A DNA stretch of 64,000 nt, taken from assembly GCF_003966895.1 (NCBI RefSeq), contig NZ_AP018449.1, positions 2,993,501-3,057,500 of the forward strand, read 5' to 3'. Both the position numbers and the translations under genes were made by a program. The notes beneath the pieces are model-generated. The model made no database searches, was not told the origin of the DNA, and worked only from the letters and a program-made list of their open reading frames with translations. Shown one piece after another: positions 1 through 9,008 of this stretch (position 1 is the stretch's first letter; each line of letters starts with the position of its first letter). This stretch comes from Methylomusa anaerophila (GTDB lineage Bacteria; Bacillota; Negativicutes; Sporomusales; Sporomusaceae).

Positions 1-2
1 GT

Positions 3-1643
3 CATGCCAAGCATCTGGCCCACGTTCTGAAGAAAGTGGCGGCAGGGAAGCTTACAGACTATAGTGTGAAAGACGAAAATAAGCTGAGGGCTGTAGCCAC
101 CCGCTTAGGCATACCTACGGAAGGAAAGTCGGTTCAAGAACTTGCCGCCGCTGTAGCCAGTGCGGCCCTGGAAGAATTTTCCGAACGGGAGGAACCGCTG
201 GCGTGGGCCGCTACTACTCTTACTTCTTCCCAAGTTGAGAAACTGGGGGGACTTGGCGTTCTACCCGCAGGGATAGACAGCGCCATTTCGGAAATATTGC
301 AACGTACCACCCTGGGGGTGGATGCCGATCCGGTCAACCTTTTGCTGGGCGGGGTGAAGGGGGCTGTTGCCGACTTTGCCGGCTGTCACCTGGGAACGGA
401 TCTGGCCGATATCCTGTTTGGCACGCCAACTCCCGTCTTTTCTGAGGCTAATATGGGCGTGTTGAAAGAAAATGCCGTTAATATTGCTCTTCACGGCCAC
501 AATCCGGTTGTTTCCGAACTTATTGTGGTTGCCGCCCGACAGGAAGACATTCTGGCCCAAGCCAAGTCCGCCGGGGCGGAAGGAATAAACCTGGTGGGAA
601 TATGCTGTACCGGCAACGAAGTCTTAATGCGTCAGGGTGTAGCGCCGCTTACTCATTCTCTGTCCCAGGAGATGCCGATCCTGACCGGCGCCCTTGATGC
701 CATAGTCGTCGATTACCAGTGCGTGTATCCTTCGTTAGCCAACATTGCCGACTGTTATGGCACCAAGTTAATTACCACCATGGATATAGCTAAAATCCCC
801 GGCGCCGTGCATATGGCGATCGAGGAAGAGCGCGGACTGGAACAAGCGAAGGAAATTATCAAATTGGCTGTAGAACGGTTCAAGGCCCGCAAGGGTGCGC
901 CAACCTGTATTCCCCAGGTAAAACAAAAAGTAATTGCCGGGTTTTCCACCGAGGCAATTATCGGCGCTTTAAGCAAGCTAAATGCGGCCGATCCCTTGAA
1001 ACCGCTGATCGATAATATTGTTAACGGCAATATTCAGGGCGTGGTGTTATTCGCCGGCTGCAACAACGTAAAAGTTCCCCAGGATGCTAACTTTATCGCT
1101 ATCGTCAAGGAACTGGCCAAACGGGACGTTTTGATGCTGGCTACCGGCTGCGGCGCGGGCGCTTTGGCCCGCCATGGTTTGCTTACGTCAGAAGCAACGA
1201 TGGAGTATGCCGGCCCCGGTCTGAAAGCAGTGTTTACAGCCATTGGCGAGGCTAACGGTCTTGGCGGCCCGCTGCCTCTTGTTTTGCATGTGGGCTCCTG
1301 TGTTGACAATTCCCGCCCGGTGGATATTGCCGTAGCCCTGGCCAATAAACTGGGCGTGGATGTCAATCAACTGCCGGTAGCGGCCAGCGCGCCGGAGTTC
1401 AAAGCGGAAAAAGCGGTAGCAATCGGAACTTGGGCCGTAACTCTCGGTTTGCCTACCCACCTGGGTTTAGTGCCGCCGGTTCTCGGCAGTAAATTGGTCA
1501 CCCGGGTTCTTACCCAGGATATTAAAGATATAACCGGCGGTTACTTCTTAGTTGAGACCGACCCGCTGCTGGCGGCTGAAAAGATCTTCGACGCGCTGCA
1601 GGAACGCCGTCAAAAATTAAATATCGGCACTCGCCGCTGGTAA
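3..1643 (+). CDS. cooS: Anaerobic Ni-Fe carbon monoxide dehydrogenase catalytic subunit (5' truncated by window edge)
   Basis: Catalyses reversible oxidation of CO to CO2 at a Ni-4Fe-4S C-cluster, passing electrons to a ferredoxin-type partner. The frame is open to the window edge (codons from base 3 read HAKHLAHVLKK), so the true start and the B/D-cluster cysteines of the first 70-90 residues lie outside; the GTG at 36 is internal. Visible family motifs are HGHNPVVSE, CCTGNE, DYQCVYPS, LFAGCNNVK, TGCGAGAL and GSCVDNSRP, which carry C-cluster and active-site residues. The end (GTRRW) is a normal family C-terminus. cooF follows 13 bases later behind AAGGGGGG, so they form one transcript ending at the hairpin at 2171. 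No acetyl-CoA synthase gene is visible, which fits a monofunctional CooS, but the upstream side is unseen. Confidence 0.95.
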   Translation, partial: HAKHLAHVLKKVAAGKLTDYSVKDENKLRAVATRLGIPTEGKSVQELAAAVASAALEEFSEREEPLAWAATTLTSSQVEKLGGLGVLPAGIDSAISEILQRTTLGVDADPVNLLLGGVKGAVADFAGCHLGTDLADILFGTPTPVFSEANMGVLKENAVNIALHGHNPVVSELIVVAARQEDILAQAKSAGAEGINLVGICCTGNEVLMRQGVAPLTHSLSQEMPILTGALDAIVVDYQCVYPSLANIADCYGTKLITTMDIAKIPGAVHMAIEEERGLEQAKEIIKLAVERFKARKGAPTCIPQVKQKVIAGFSTEAIIGALSKLNAADPLKPLIDNIVNGNIQGVVLFAGCNNVKVPQDANFIAIVKELAKRDVLMLATGCGAGALARHGLLTSEATMEYAGPGLKAVFTAIGEANGLGGPLPLVLHVGSCVDNSRPVDIAVALANKLGVDVNQLPVAASAPEFKAEKAVAIGTWAVTLGLPTHLGLVPPVLGSKLVTRVLTQDIKDITGGYFLVETDPLLAAEKIFDALQERRQKLNIGTRRW

Positions 1644-1656
1644 GGGGGGACTAGCC

Positions 1657-2166
1657 ATGCAAAAAGAAATCCTCATCCGTCCTGAACGTTGTATGGGCTG
1701 TCATTCCTGCGAAATAGCCTGCACCGTGGCCCATTCCCCGACTAAAACGCTGGTTGGCGCGCTGCTGACCGATAAGCCGCCCCGCAAACAGATTTACGTC
1801 GAGCAAGTTGACGGCTTTAAAGCACCCATTGCCTGTCGCCATTGTGAGGATGCTCCTTGTGTGGATATCTGCATGACTCACTCGCTGCACCGCACTCCGG
1901 ACGGCAGGGTTACCAACAGTGATCGCTTGAGCAAGTGCCTGGGCTGCTGGATGTGCATCATGGCCTGTCCGTTCGGCGTCATTCGCAAGGACGGCGACGA
2001 GCGCCGGGCGGTAAAATGCGACCGGGAATGTCTTGATGAAACGGATAGTCCCGCCTGTGTCCGGGCCTGTCCCACCGGCGCGCTGGTATATGCCACCGTC
2101 GCCGATTTCGCGGCGGTCAAACGCCGCAGTCAAGTTCCCCTGCTCACCGCCGCCGGCAAAGAGTAA
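1657..2166 (+). CDS. cooF: CooF-type ferredoxin-like iron-sulfur protein
   Basis: A 169-residue polyferredoxin of the CooF/HycB/DmsB family that carries electrons from CooS to downstream acceptors. Four cysteine clusters are readable: CMGCHSCEIAC near the N-terminus, CRHCEDAPCVDIC, CLGCWMCIMACPFG, and CDREC followed by CVRACPTGA, i.e. ligands for four 4Fe-4S clusters. There is no signal peptide, so it is cytoplasmic. It sits 13 bases behind cooS with a strong purine-rich ribosome-binding site. The convergent neighbours at 2253-5304 encode an NAD-linked diaphorase module, which makes that module a plausible electron acceptor (inference). Confidence 0.93.
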   Translation: MQKEILIRPERCMGCHSCEIACTVAHSPTKTLVGALLTDKPPRKQIYVEQVDGFKAPIACRHCEDAPCVDICMTHSLHRTPDGRVTNSDRLSKCLGCWMCIMACPFGVIRKDGDERRAVKCDRECLDETDSPACVRACPTGALVYATVADFAAVKRRSQVPLLTAAGKE

Positions 2167-2170
2167 TGTT

Positions 2171-2203
2171 AAAGGAGCCTCCGTTAAGAACGGAGGCTCC
2201 TTT
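2171..2203. terminator. Bidirectional rho-independent terminator
   Basis: A perfect 15-bp hairpin (AAAGGAGCCTCCGTT paired with 2189-2203, 3-nt loop AAG) lies between the convergent cooF and the NuoG-like gene. The A-run at one foot and T-run at the other allow termination in both directions. Confidence 0.9.
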
Positions 2204-2252
2204 AAGTTATCTGCATTGCCCGGCGGCAATATAGGTTAAGTACAAATGCGGC

Positions 2253-3008
2253 TTATGAGTTGGCGGCATAGAGGTTTTTGAATTTTTCACAAACCAGGGC
2301 TGTCTTGCAATCTTCACACAGCCGCAATGTATCTTCGTCAGCCAGGCCCAGCTTGGTATTGATATATTCAAGTTGTTCACGGGTTGCGAAGTATTTGCCG
2401 CATTCTTCGCATTTTATAAGTTCGAAATTTTTATTCCAAATTGTCCTGCTTTTTCCCGCTGCCACTATTTTGATTGCACCGGTGGGGCATACTTGGGCGC
2501 AAGCGCCGCAGCCGATGCACGACAGGGACGGTTCGTCATAAGGGGTGGAAACCTTCTTGGTAATTCCCCTGCTTACTGTGGATATGGCGGCTAAGCCGAC
2601 TGTTTCACAGGCTTTGACGCACAAACCGCACAGGATGCATTGCTCGCCGGGGTCGGAGGCGAATCTTTGCACCGGGGAAACGGAATATTCGGCGATAAGT
2701 TTGTTCAAGTGCTCGTTAGCCGGTACTCTTGCCGCCAGCAGCATAAGGATGGTTTTGCGCATATTCAGTATCTTGGGTGAATTGGTAATAACTTCAATTT
2801 CTTTGGTAACCGGATAAACGCAAGCCGTGACAACTTTATTCCGCCCATTCTCGACTATATCCACAATGCATAGCCGGCAGCTTGCCTGACCGGGCAGGGC
2901 ATCGTTATGACACAGGGTAGGGATATGAATATCGTTGCGCTTGGCAATAGCGAGAATAAATTCTCCATATTCCGCTTGGCAGATTTTGCCGTCGATTGTT
3001 ATGTTCAC
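2253..3008 (-). CDS. NuoG/HydA-like small iron-sulfur subunit without catalytic domain
   Basis: A 251-residue electron-transfer subunit. Residues 1-75 form a plant-type 2Fe-2S domain (C33, C44, C47, C63). Two 4Fe-4S motifs follow (C124-x2-C-x2-C-x3-C134 and C164-x2-C-x2-C-x3-CP). The C-terminus has paired CxxC motifs (C200/C203, C231/C234) like a zinc ribbon. The His-Cys3 cluster usually found between the 2Fe-2S and 4Fe-4S domains of NuoG and HydA is missing (around residues 90-105 no cysteine is seen), and there is no H-cluster or molybdopterin domain. It is the last gene of a minus-strand operon, 12 bases after the NuoF-like gene. It probably docks on the flavin subunit and relays electrons to an unknown partner. 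Confidence 0.8.
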   Translation of the reverse strand: MNITIDGKICQAEYGEFILAIAKRNDIHIPTLCHNDALPGQASCRLCIVDIVENGRNKVVTACVYPVTKEIEVITNSPKILNMRKTILMLLAARVPANEHLNKLIAEYSVSPVQRFASDPGEQCILCGLCVKACETVGLAAISTVSRGITKKVSTPYDEPSLSCIGCGACAQVCPTGAIKIVAAGKSRTIWNKNFELIKCEECGKYFATREQLEYINTKLGLADEDTLRLCEDCKTALVCEKFKNLYAANS

Positions 3009-3020
3009 CTAACCAGCCTC

Positions 3021-4823
3021 CTATCCGACTTGGACTGCATCAAACTTGCAGGAATCAATGCAGTTGCCGCACTTAATGCACAGCTTCATATCTAAGGTAT
3101 GGGGAGTTTTCAGTTGACCGCTGATTGCGCCGGCGGGACAGTTTTTGGCGCACAGGCCGCAACCGATGCAGGAACTCTGGTTGATATAATAAGCGGTTAG
3201 ATCCTTGCAAATTCCGGCAGGACATCTTTTGTCAACAATATGCGCCAGATATTCATCTTTAAAATGTTCGATGGTTGAGACAACCGGATTGGGGGCGCTC
3301 TTGCCCAGACCGCATAAAGCCGCCTCGCCGGTCATGGCGCAAATTTCTTCCAAAAGTTCGATGTCGCCCGGCCGGCCTTCTCCCCGGCATATATCATTCA
3401 AAATTTCGCGCATCCGGGTTAAGCCTTCGCGGCAGGGGACGCATTTGCCGCAGGATTCCTCGGCGAGAAAATTGACATAGTAACGGGCCACATCAACCAT
3501 ACAGGTTCTTTCATCCATAACGATCATCCCGCCGGAACCCATCATGGAACCGGCTGCGGTGAGGGTATCGAAGTCAACCCTCAAATCCAGAAGACTCTCG
3601 GGGATACAACCGCCTGACGGCCCGCCGCTTTGAACCGCTTTAAACTTCTTGTTGCCGATAACGCCGCCGCCGATGTCAAATATCAAATGGCGCAGGGTAA
3701 CGCCCATCGGCACTTCAACCAAGCCGGTATTTTTAACTTTGCCGACCAGTGAAAAAACTTTGGTGCCGGTACTGTTTTCGGTCCCAATAGATTGGAAGGC
3801 TTGACTGCCGTTGCTAAGGATGAGCGGGATGTTGGCCCAGGTTTCAACATTGTTAAGCACTGTCGGCTGCCCCCACAGGCCTTTTTCCACTGAACGCACA
3901 TACTTGGCCCGGGGTTCGCCCACGTTGCCCTCGATTGAAGCCATGAGAGCGGTTGATTCACCGCACACGAAAGCGCCGCCGCCTCTTACAATGTGCAGGT
4001 CGAAGTTGAAGCCGCTGCCGAGAATATTCCGGCCGAGAAAGCCGCGTCCTTTGGCTTTTTCAATGGCCAGGGCCATGTTTCTGATTGCCAGTGAATATTC
4101 ATCCCGGATATAGATATAGCCTGTTTCCGCTTTAATGGCATAGCCGCCTATCAGCATACCTTCAATTACCGTGTGAGGATCGCCCTCCATAATGCTTCGG
4201 TCCATAAACGCGCCCGGGTCGCCTTCATCGCCGTTGCAAACCGCATACTTGGGAAAACTGTCGTAACTTGCGCACTGCTGCCATTTTTGCCCGGTAGGGA
4301 ACCCGGCTCCGCCCCGGCCCCTTAATCCGGATGCTTTCACTTCCGCGATTACCGCCAGCGGCGTCATTTCCAAAAGAGCTTTTTTCAATCCTTGATAGCC
4401 GTCGCGGGCGATATAATCGTCGATATTTGCCGGGTCAATTTCCCCAATATTTCTTAACGCCAGTTTCATTTGCTGCTTGTAAAACTCATTATCTTTTTGC
4501 GATTTTACCCTTTTGCCGGTAGTAATATTTAAGTATAACAGTCTGTCGATAACCTCATTGTTAAGAATGGATGCCGTAAAGATTTCTTCTACGTCCGCCG
4601 GTTGAACTTTATAATAGGAAACGTCGTCCGGCAAAATTTTAACAATGGGACCTTTTTCGCAGAATCCATTACAGCCGGTGGACTTTAGGACGGGTTCAAC
4701 AGCAACAGCCAGCTTTGCCGCGAGGACTCTTTGCTTTAACCCTGTATAGATTTCAAGGCTGTTATTTGCCAAACAGCCTGTGCCGCAGCAAACCAGAACG
4801 GTCTTTTTTCTATTCGCGTCCAC
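3021..4823 (-). CDS. NuoF/HydB-like NAD(P)H-binding flavin subunit
   Basis: A 600-residue diaphorase subunit. The order of domains is an N-terminal thioredoxin-like 2Fe-2S domain (C12, C17, C51, C55), the FMN/NADH-binding core with [13 protein letters not shown] near residue 170, an SLBB region, the 4Fe-4S motif [12 protein letters not shown] near residue 460, and a C-terminal two-cluster ferredoxin domain ([19 protein letters not shown]). This N- and C-terminally extended form is typical of HydB of electron-bifurcating hydrogenases rather than of respiratory NuoF. It overlaps the upstream NuoE-like gene by 14 bases, so translation is likely coupled. Whether it bifurcates electrons cannot be read from the sequence. 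Confidence 0.88.
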   Translation of the reverse strand: MDANRKKTVLVCCGTGCLANNSLEIYTGLKQRVLAAKLAVAVEPVLKSTGCNGFCEKGPIVKILPDDVSYYKVQPADVEEIFTASILNNEVIDRLLYLNITTGKRVKSQKDNEFYKQQMKLALRNIGEIDPANIDDYIARDGYQGLKKALLEMTPLAVIAEVKASGLRGRGGAGFPTGQKWQQCASYDSFPKYAVCNGDEGDPGAFMDRSIMEGDPHTVIEGMLIGGYAIKAETGYIYIRDEYSLAIRNMALAIEKAKGRGFLGRNILGSGFNFDLHIVRGGGAFVCGESTALMASIEGNVGEPRAKYVRSVEKGLWGQPTVLNNVETWANIPLILSNGSQAFQSIGTENSTGTKVFSLVGKVKNTGLVEVPMGVTLRHLIFDIGGGVIGNKKFKAVQSGGPSGGCIPESLLDLRVDFDTLTAAGSMMGSGGMIVMDERTCMVDVARYYVNFLAEESCGKCVPCREGLTRMREILNDICRGEGRPGDIELLEEICAMTGEAALCGLGKSAPNPVVSTIEHFKDEYLAHIVDKRCPAGICKDLTAYYINQSSCIGCGLCAKNCPAGAISGQLKTPHTLDMKLCIKCGNCIDSCKFDAVQVG

Positions 4824-5304
4824 CGGTCAACCCCCCGTATTCACTTAAGATTTCTTTAACAGCGGCCGGCGTAACCTTTCCGTAGTAAGTTTCGTTAATA
4901 ACCATAACGGGAGCAATGGCGCAGGCTCCAAGACAATTTACAGTTTCCAGGGAAAAACGGCCGTCATCGGTGGTTTCACCCGGTTTTATATGAATCAATT
5001 TTTCAATCTCATCGGCAATTACCATGGAGGAGCGGATATGACAGGCAGTGCCGTCACATATTTTGACGATGTGTTCGCCTTTGGGTTTCAGGCTTAGCGC
5101 TTTATAGAATGTGGACATACTGTACAGCTTGCTCAAAGGAGCGGCCAGATACTCGGACAATAAAGTCAAGGACTCCTTGGGGATATAACTGTATTCCCGC
5201 TGTATGTCCTGGAGTATTGCCAGGGTATAACGTTGTTCCCGGGGATATTTGCGCATAATCTCACGCGTGGCTGTAAAATCCGCTGAACTTTTGGCCGTGG
5301 ACAT
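4810..5304 (-). CDS. NuoE/HydC-like 2Fe-2S subunit
   Basis: A 164-residue thioredoxin-fold 2Fe-2S protein, first gene of the minus-strand diaphorase operon. The ligand pattern CDGTACHIR ... [12 protein letters not shown] (four cysteines in a C-x4-C and C-x3-C arrangement) is the NuoE/HydC signature, and the N-terminal helical region with [19 protein letters not shown] is also typical. The ATG lies behind AGAAGGTGAGAAG. It partners the NuoF-like subunit. Together with the NuoG-like gene the set resembles HydABC minus the hydrogenase domain. Confidence 0.88.
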   Translation of the reverse strand: MSTAKSSADFTATREIMRKYPREQRYTLAILQDIQREYSYIPKESLTLLSEYLAAPLSKLYSMSTFYKALSLKPKGEHIVKICDGTACHIRSSMVIADEIEKLIHIKPGETTDDGRFSLETVNCLGACAIAPVMVINETYYGKVTPAAVKEILSEYGGLTGGRE

Positions 5305-5562
5305 ATCTTCTCACCTTCTTTTCGTTGTCAAAACTATATTATACTTTTTTAGCCAAAATCCTTTTGCCAATTTGTGAAAAGACGTAATCATTTAATATAT
5401 TAAACAGTTGAAGCCGCGCCATTTTTAATATTATGGACTTACTTTGCGGAAATTGCGGCGATAACCATTTTCTAAAGAATTTCTAAAATCCATCCGTTAT
5501 GATAAAAGCTACAGCTATGCTAATTGCAAGCTGCCGCCATAACGGAGGAGGATGAGTTAAAA

Positions 5563-5724
5563 ATGAGAAACAAACGCAAAGAAAAGGTTTCCGTCACTCC
5601 TACCGCCTTAAGTATGGTCCCTTTTCTTGGCCCGGCCGTAGTTGTGCGGAATGTAATCCTATGGGGATGTTTTTTGCCTTGGTGTTTATTAACCTTCGTT
5701 TCGGAAGCAAATAACCAGTGGTGA
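5563..5724 (+). CDS. Small hydrophobic hypothetical protein
   Basis: A 53-codon frame starting ATG at 5563, 11 bases behind a strong GGAGGAGG. The product has a basic N-terminus (MRNKRKEK) and a hydrophobic stretch with VPFLGPAVVV and ILWGCFLPWCLLTF, so a single membrane-spanning peptide is plausible. I do not recognise a family. Its 3' end overlaps the remnant at 5708-5818 in another frame. Confidence 0.5.
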   Translation: MRNKRKEKVSVTPTALSMVPFLGPAVVVRNVILWGCFLPWCLLTFVSEANNQW

Positions 5725-5818
5725 ATTAATCAGCCTATTTGAAGCCGTATATGAGAAAAGAATCTTTATTGAAGATACTGTTACAGTTATTCATTTTTCG
5801 GAAATTACCGGGGAATAG
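5708..5818 (+). pseudogene. C-terminal remnant of an ASCH-domain protein
   Basis: This frame, without its own start, reads QITSGELISLFEAVYEKR then IEDTVTVIHFSEI and stops at 5816. It aligns with the C-terminus of the intact ASCH protein at 26047-26391 (EELLQFFATTYQKS ... DDIVTVIYFSEIL). The N-terminal two thirds are absent, so this is a gene remnant, not a gene. The direct comparison within the window is the evidence. Confidence 0.7.
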
Positions 5819-5843
5819 CGGTATAATAAATATTTGCTGGTGG

Positions 5844-5885
5844 AAGAGGCCGGACCGCCTTAGTGGTCTGACCTCTTGTTTTTTT
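5844..5885 (+). terminator. Rho-independent terminator
   Basis: Imperfect 13-bp hairpin (AAGAGGCCGGACC with GGTCTGACCTCTT, one mismatch and one wobble) followed by a run of seven T from 5879. It closes the small-gene region before the MFS gene. Confidence 0.8.
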
Positions 5886-6067
5886 GCCGGTCCGCGCTGA
5901 ATAGTTTTTGCCCTTGTTGCCGTGAGGGGAGAATCGTTTTTATAGGCGGGAGGTACAGGAGCAATTAAGGCAATCTTTACAAGTTATTATAGAATTTTAG
6001 AGTAATTTGCGTTATGATAGTAATGTTTTGGAATGGCCTTTCAAAAGAACAAGGGAAGGATGCCTGA

Positions 6068-7261
6068 ATGGAAAACTGGAAAAGAAATTTAATGGTATGC
6101 TGGTTCGGAGTACTGGCCACATCGGCGGGACTAAGTCAGCTTACTCCGATCTTGCCGCTTTATATTGATCAACTTGGTATTCATAACTTCCAGGACATTG
6201 AACGGTGGTCCGGAATTGCCTATGGCATTACCTTTATATTTATGGCCGTTTTCTCGCCGCTTTGGGGGCAAGCCGCCGACAAGTACGGGCGAAAACCAAT
6301 GCTGCTGCGCGCCAGCCTGGGCATGGCCGTTGTCTTGACCGCCATGGGTTTCGTGCAGAATATCTATCAGTTAGTAGGATTACGGTTGCTGCAGGGGACC
6401 ATTGCGGGTTTCTATTCTGCCTCAATTACTTTAATTGCCACTCAGACACCCAGGGAGCATTCCGGCTGGGCGCTGGGAACATTATCAACCGGCGCGGTCG
6501 CCGGTATGCTGCTGGGTCCGTTATTGGGAGGATATTTAGCTGAAATAATGGGCATCCGCAGTGTTTTTTTCGCTATCGGGGCGTTGCTGCTGATAGCATT
6601 CGCGGCATCGCTGCTATTTGTACAGGAAGAATTTACCCCCCCACATAAAGAAGCGCTGAGTTTTAATAAAGTTTGGCAGCTTATTCCCAATCCTACAGTG
6701 ATAGTAGCCATGTTTGTCACAACCCTGATCCTGCAATTAGCTCTTATGTCCATACAACCGATTATCACCGTCTATATTGCCCAGTTGTCGACGAATACAA
6801 GCCATGTCGCACTCGTTTCCGGCATGGTTTTTGCAGCGACCGGCTTGTCGAGTATATTGGCTGCCCCGGGATTGGGGAAACTTGCCGACAAGATCGGACC
6901 GCAAAAGGTGATGCTGGCGGCGCTTATTATGGCGGGAATTTCATTTATCCCCCAGGCCTTTGTCCAAAGCTCATGGGAATTGATGGGGCTTCGCTTTTTA
7001 ACGGGAATAGCGACTGCCGGCCTGTTGCCCGCAATTAATTGCCTGGTGAAGAACTCCACGCCGGATGAGATTGCGGGTCTGGTCTTTGGGTATAACCAAT
7101 GCGCCCAGTTTTTGGGTTCCTTTCTCGGTTCGGTCCTGGGGGGAGTCGTGGCGGCCACGTTTGGCATTCATTATGTATTTTTCTTTACCAGCGTCCTTTT
7201 ACTGCTGAATGCGACGTGGGTTTACAAGACTGTATACAGTAGTAAGGCAGCTTGCAGTTGA
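6068..7261 (+). CDS. MFS transporter, drug:H+ antiporter type
   Basis: A 397-residue inner-membrane protein with about 12 hydrophobic segments. The loop-2 major facilitator signature reads GQAADKYGRKPM near residue 65 and its pseudo-repeat GKLADKIGPQKV occurs near residue 270, which supports the 6+6 duplication. The N-terminus (WFGVLATSAGLSQLTPILPLYI) resembles MdtG/TetA-like multidrug exporters. The start ATG is behind AAGGGAAGGATG. It is monocistronic, with a TATGAT-like -10 near 6013. The substrate cannot be told from the sequence. Confidence 0.85.
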   Translation: MENWKRNLMVCWFGVLATSAGLSQLTPILPLYIDQLGIHNFQDIERWSGIAYGITFIFMAVFSPLWGQAADKYGRKPMLLRASLGMAVVLTAMGFVQNIYQLVGLRLLQGTIAGFYSASITLIATQTPREHSGWALGTLSTGAVAGMLLGPLLGGYLAEIMGIRSVFFAIGALLLIAFAASLLFVQEEFTPPHKEALSFNKVWQLIPNPTVIVAMFVTTLILQLALMSIQPIITVYIAQLSTNTSHVALVSGMVFAATGLSSILAAPGLGKLADKIGPQKVMLAALIMAGISFIPQAFVQSSWELMGLRFLTGIATAGLLPAINCLVKNSTPDEIAGLVFGYNQCAQFLGSFLGSVLGGVVAATFGIHYVFFFTSVLLLLNATWVYKTVYSSKAACS

Positions 7262-7396
7262 AAGAGTTTTTGAATAATCTTAAATAACCTCTACACTGAC
7301 CGTAATAGCGCTAATTATTTGTTAAATAACGAATATATGGTAAAATAAGGGTGATGAAATGTCCAAGATCCGAGAAAAAATTCGAGGAGAAAATTC

Positions 7397-8155
7397 ATGG
7401 ATGGGATAAACCAAACTTTAAAGAAAATAGATCACAACCAGATAAGCATAAACCAAAACCGACCCTTAGAACAGACGCAAGTAAAAAACCTTAAAAATTA
7501 TTTCAAAATTGGCCTTACCTACGCCTCAAACGCATTGGAAGGCAACACTCTTACCGAGTCCGAAACCAAAGTTGTCATTGAGGAAGGCATCACTATTGGC
7601 GGCAAACCTCTCAAAGATCACTTAGAAGCAATCGGCCACGCCAGGGCGTTTGATTACCTTTGGGAGCTGGCTAAAAGCGCCGATATCACGGAGAATGACA
7701 TTAAGGAACTGCACAAAATATGCTTTCAGCCTAAGGATGGCGCTGCGGCCGGACAATATCGGCAAGTAGATGTAATAATTACAGGCTCACACCATAATGA
7801 CAAATTGTCCCGGCATGAGGACGTGCCTGCTCATATGCGCGATTTCGCAGCGCAATTGCCGGAAAAACGGGCGCGGTTGCATCCGGTCGTATATGCGGCC
7901 ACGCTGCACAGGGATTTTATATATATTCACCCTTTTGAAGATGGCAACGGCCGTACAGCCCGCTTATTAATGAACCATGCCTTGCTGGCAACAGGCTATC
8001 CCCCGGTAATAATTTCACCGGCATTCAAACACGAATATATACAAGCACTTGAAAAAAGTCATTCAAACAGTCAAATGTTCACTCATTACATTGCAGAGCA
8101 AGTGCTGCAAGCGCAGCGCGATTACATTCGGTTGCTTCATTTGCCGCCAGTTTAA
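7397..8155 (+). CDS. Fic family protein (AMP-transferase type), self-inhibited class
   Basis: A 252-residue cytoplasmic Fic protein. The catalytic motif HPFEDGNGRTAR is complete at residues 178-189, with H178 as catalytic base and R186/R189 for phosphate binding. An N-terminal inhibitory motif SNALEGN (residues 44-50) fits the (S/T)xxxE(G/N) consensus, where the Glu blocks ATP binding in class II Fic proteins. No partner antitoxin is visible. Such proteins modify hydroxyl side chains of target proteins with AMP; the target is unknown. Start ATG has GAGGAG seven bases upstream. Confidence 0.92.
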   Translation: MDGINQTLKKIDHNQISINQNRPLEQTQVKNLKNYFKIGLTYASNALEGNTLTESETKVVIEEGITIGGKPLKDHLEAIGHARAFDYLWELAKSADITENDIKELHKICFQPKDGAAAGQYRQVDVIITGSHHNDKLSRHEDVPAHMRDFAAQLPEKRARLHPVVYAATLHRDFIYIHPFEDGNGRTARLLMNHALLATGYPPVIISPAFKHEYIQALEKSHSNSQMFTHYIAEQVLQAQRDYIRLLHLPPV

Positions 8156-8208
8156 TGGAGAAGCAGGAATCAGGGTAATAGCGGCGAAAAAAAAGATATA
8201 TAGGGATA

Positions 8209-8305
8209 CATTAAAGAATTAAAATTATATCCGGGTATTAGGAACGCTTCGCCGCTGTCGCTTAACCGCAGCTTATCCTAATACCCGGATGTCAATTCTT
8301 TAATG
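8209..8305. repeat. Long inverted element containing two copies (A and B) of a dispersed repeat
   Basis: Arm 8209-8243 (CATTAAAGAATT ... ATCCGGGTATTAGGA) is nearly the reverse complement of arm 8276-8305 (TCCTAATACCCGGATGTCAA ... TTAATG), with a 5-nt length difference, around a 32-nt loop rich in GC. As RNA it would form a stem of about 30 bp. Single copies of the same core occur at 49907-49980, 58509-58560 and 62941-62985, so this is a family of dispersed repeats, with this locus the only inverted pair. Confidence 0.8.
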
Positions 8306-8376
8306 CGGCATAGGACATATGACATATATAGAAAGTAAAATATTGAGAAAATATCGGATAGAGTGAGGTTATAGCC

Positions 8377-8757
8377 ATGAGTGAAGAGTTATTAACTAAA
8401 ATCCTTGAAAAACTGGTGCGAATCGAAGCTTCAATGGCTACTAAACAAGAACTTGCCGAAGTAAAGACGGAACTTCAGGCTGATATTGGCAGAGTAGAAA
8501 CGGAACTCAAGACCGGCATTGACAGAGTAGAGACGGAACTCAAAACCGACATTAACAGAGTAAAGACAGAACTTAAAGCCGACATTGCTGCGCTGGATGC
8601 CAAAATGGAAAAAGGCTTTGCCGATATAGTCGGTATGGTCAACTTGCTGGGCGAAAAGACCGAAGCTGTGCTGCGTATTGAGACTAAACTCAGTATACTG
8701 GCGGAACAGTCTTTGGATCATGAAACTGACATCCGGCTATTGAAGAAAGCCCGGTAA
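8377..8757 (+). CDS. Coiled-coil protein with 11-residue repeats
   Basis: A 126-residue soluble protein. After MSEELLTKILEKLVRIE it contains about four tandem 11-residue units of the type RVETELKTDI (residues 28-75), encoded by similar 33-bp DNA units, then a second helical stretch. The 11-mer periodicity predicts a right-handed or hendecad coiled coil. No catalytic motif is visible. It lies between the inverted element and the CRISPR1 leader, starts at ATG behind GTGAGG, and has no recognised partner. Similar short coiled-coil proteins are common in Firmicutes without a fixed function. Confidence 0.7.
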   Translation: MSEELLTKILEKLVRIEASMATKQELAEVKTELQADIGRVETELKTGIDRVETELKTDINRVKTELKADIAALDAKMEKGFADIVGMVNLLGEKTEAVLRIETKLSILAEQSLDHETDIRLLKKAR

Positions 8758-8792
8758 TTTTCTCCTTTAAATCCGTCCCCAATATTTAGCTT

Positions 8793-9008
8793 TTGTCGTC
8801 GACCCATAATAGCGTAAAAAAGCCGGGAGGTCGACGACAAGCAAAAAATTGCTTTGGAATTAGGTGTTATTTAGGTTTACTGGTATTTGAATGATTTAGG
8901 TTTATTCTTATGAACTGGATAAGTTGATCTGCAGTCAAATTAATTTATCATACGTTTAAGCCTTGTTACTGCTGATGTTGTGAGGAGTTTTTGTTGTGTA
9001 ATAAATGG
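8793..9008 (+). promoter_or_regulatory. CRISPR1 leader
   Basis: 216 bp directly upstream of the first repeat, colinear with the equally long CRISPR2 leader (22034-22249); about four of five positions agree by eye. It opens with a perfect 12-bp inverted repeat TTGTCGTCGACC (8793-8804) and its complement (8829-8840) around 24 bp, and ends with the shared GTGTAATAAATGG at the repeat junction. It should hold the array promoter and the spacer-integration signals. Confidence 0.85.

Noticed and set aside
1651..2229. Long antisense frame over cooF
   Set aside because: Shadow of a GC-rich conserved gene; it runs through the terminator hairpin and has no start signal.
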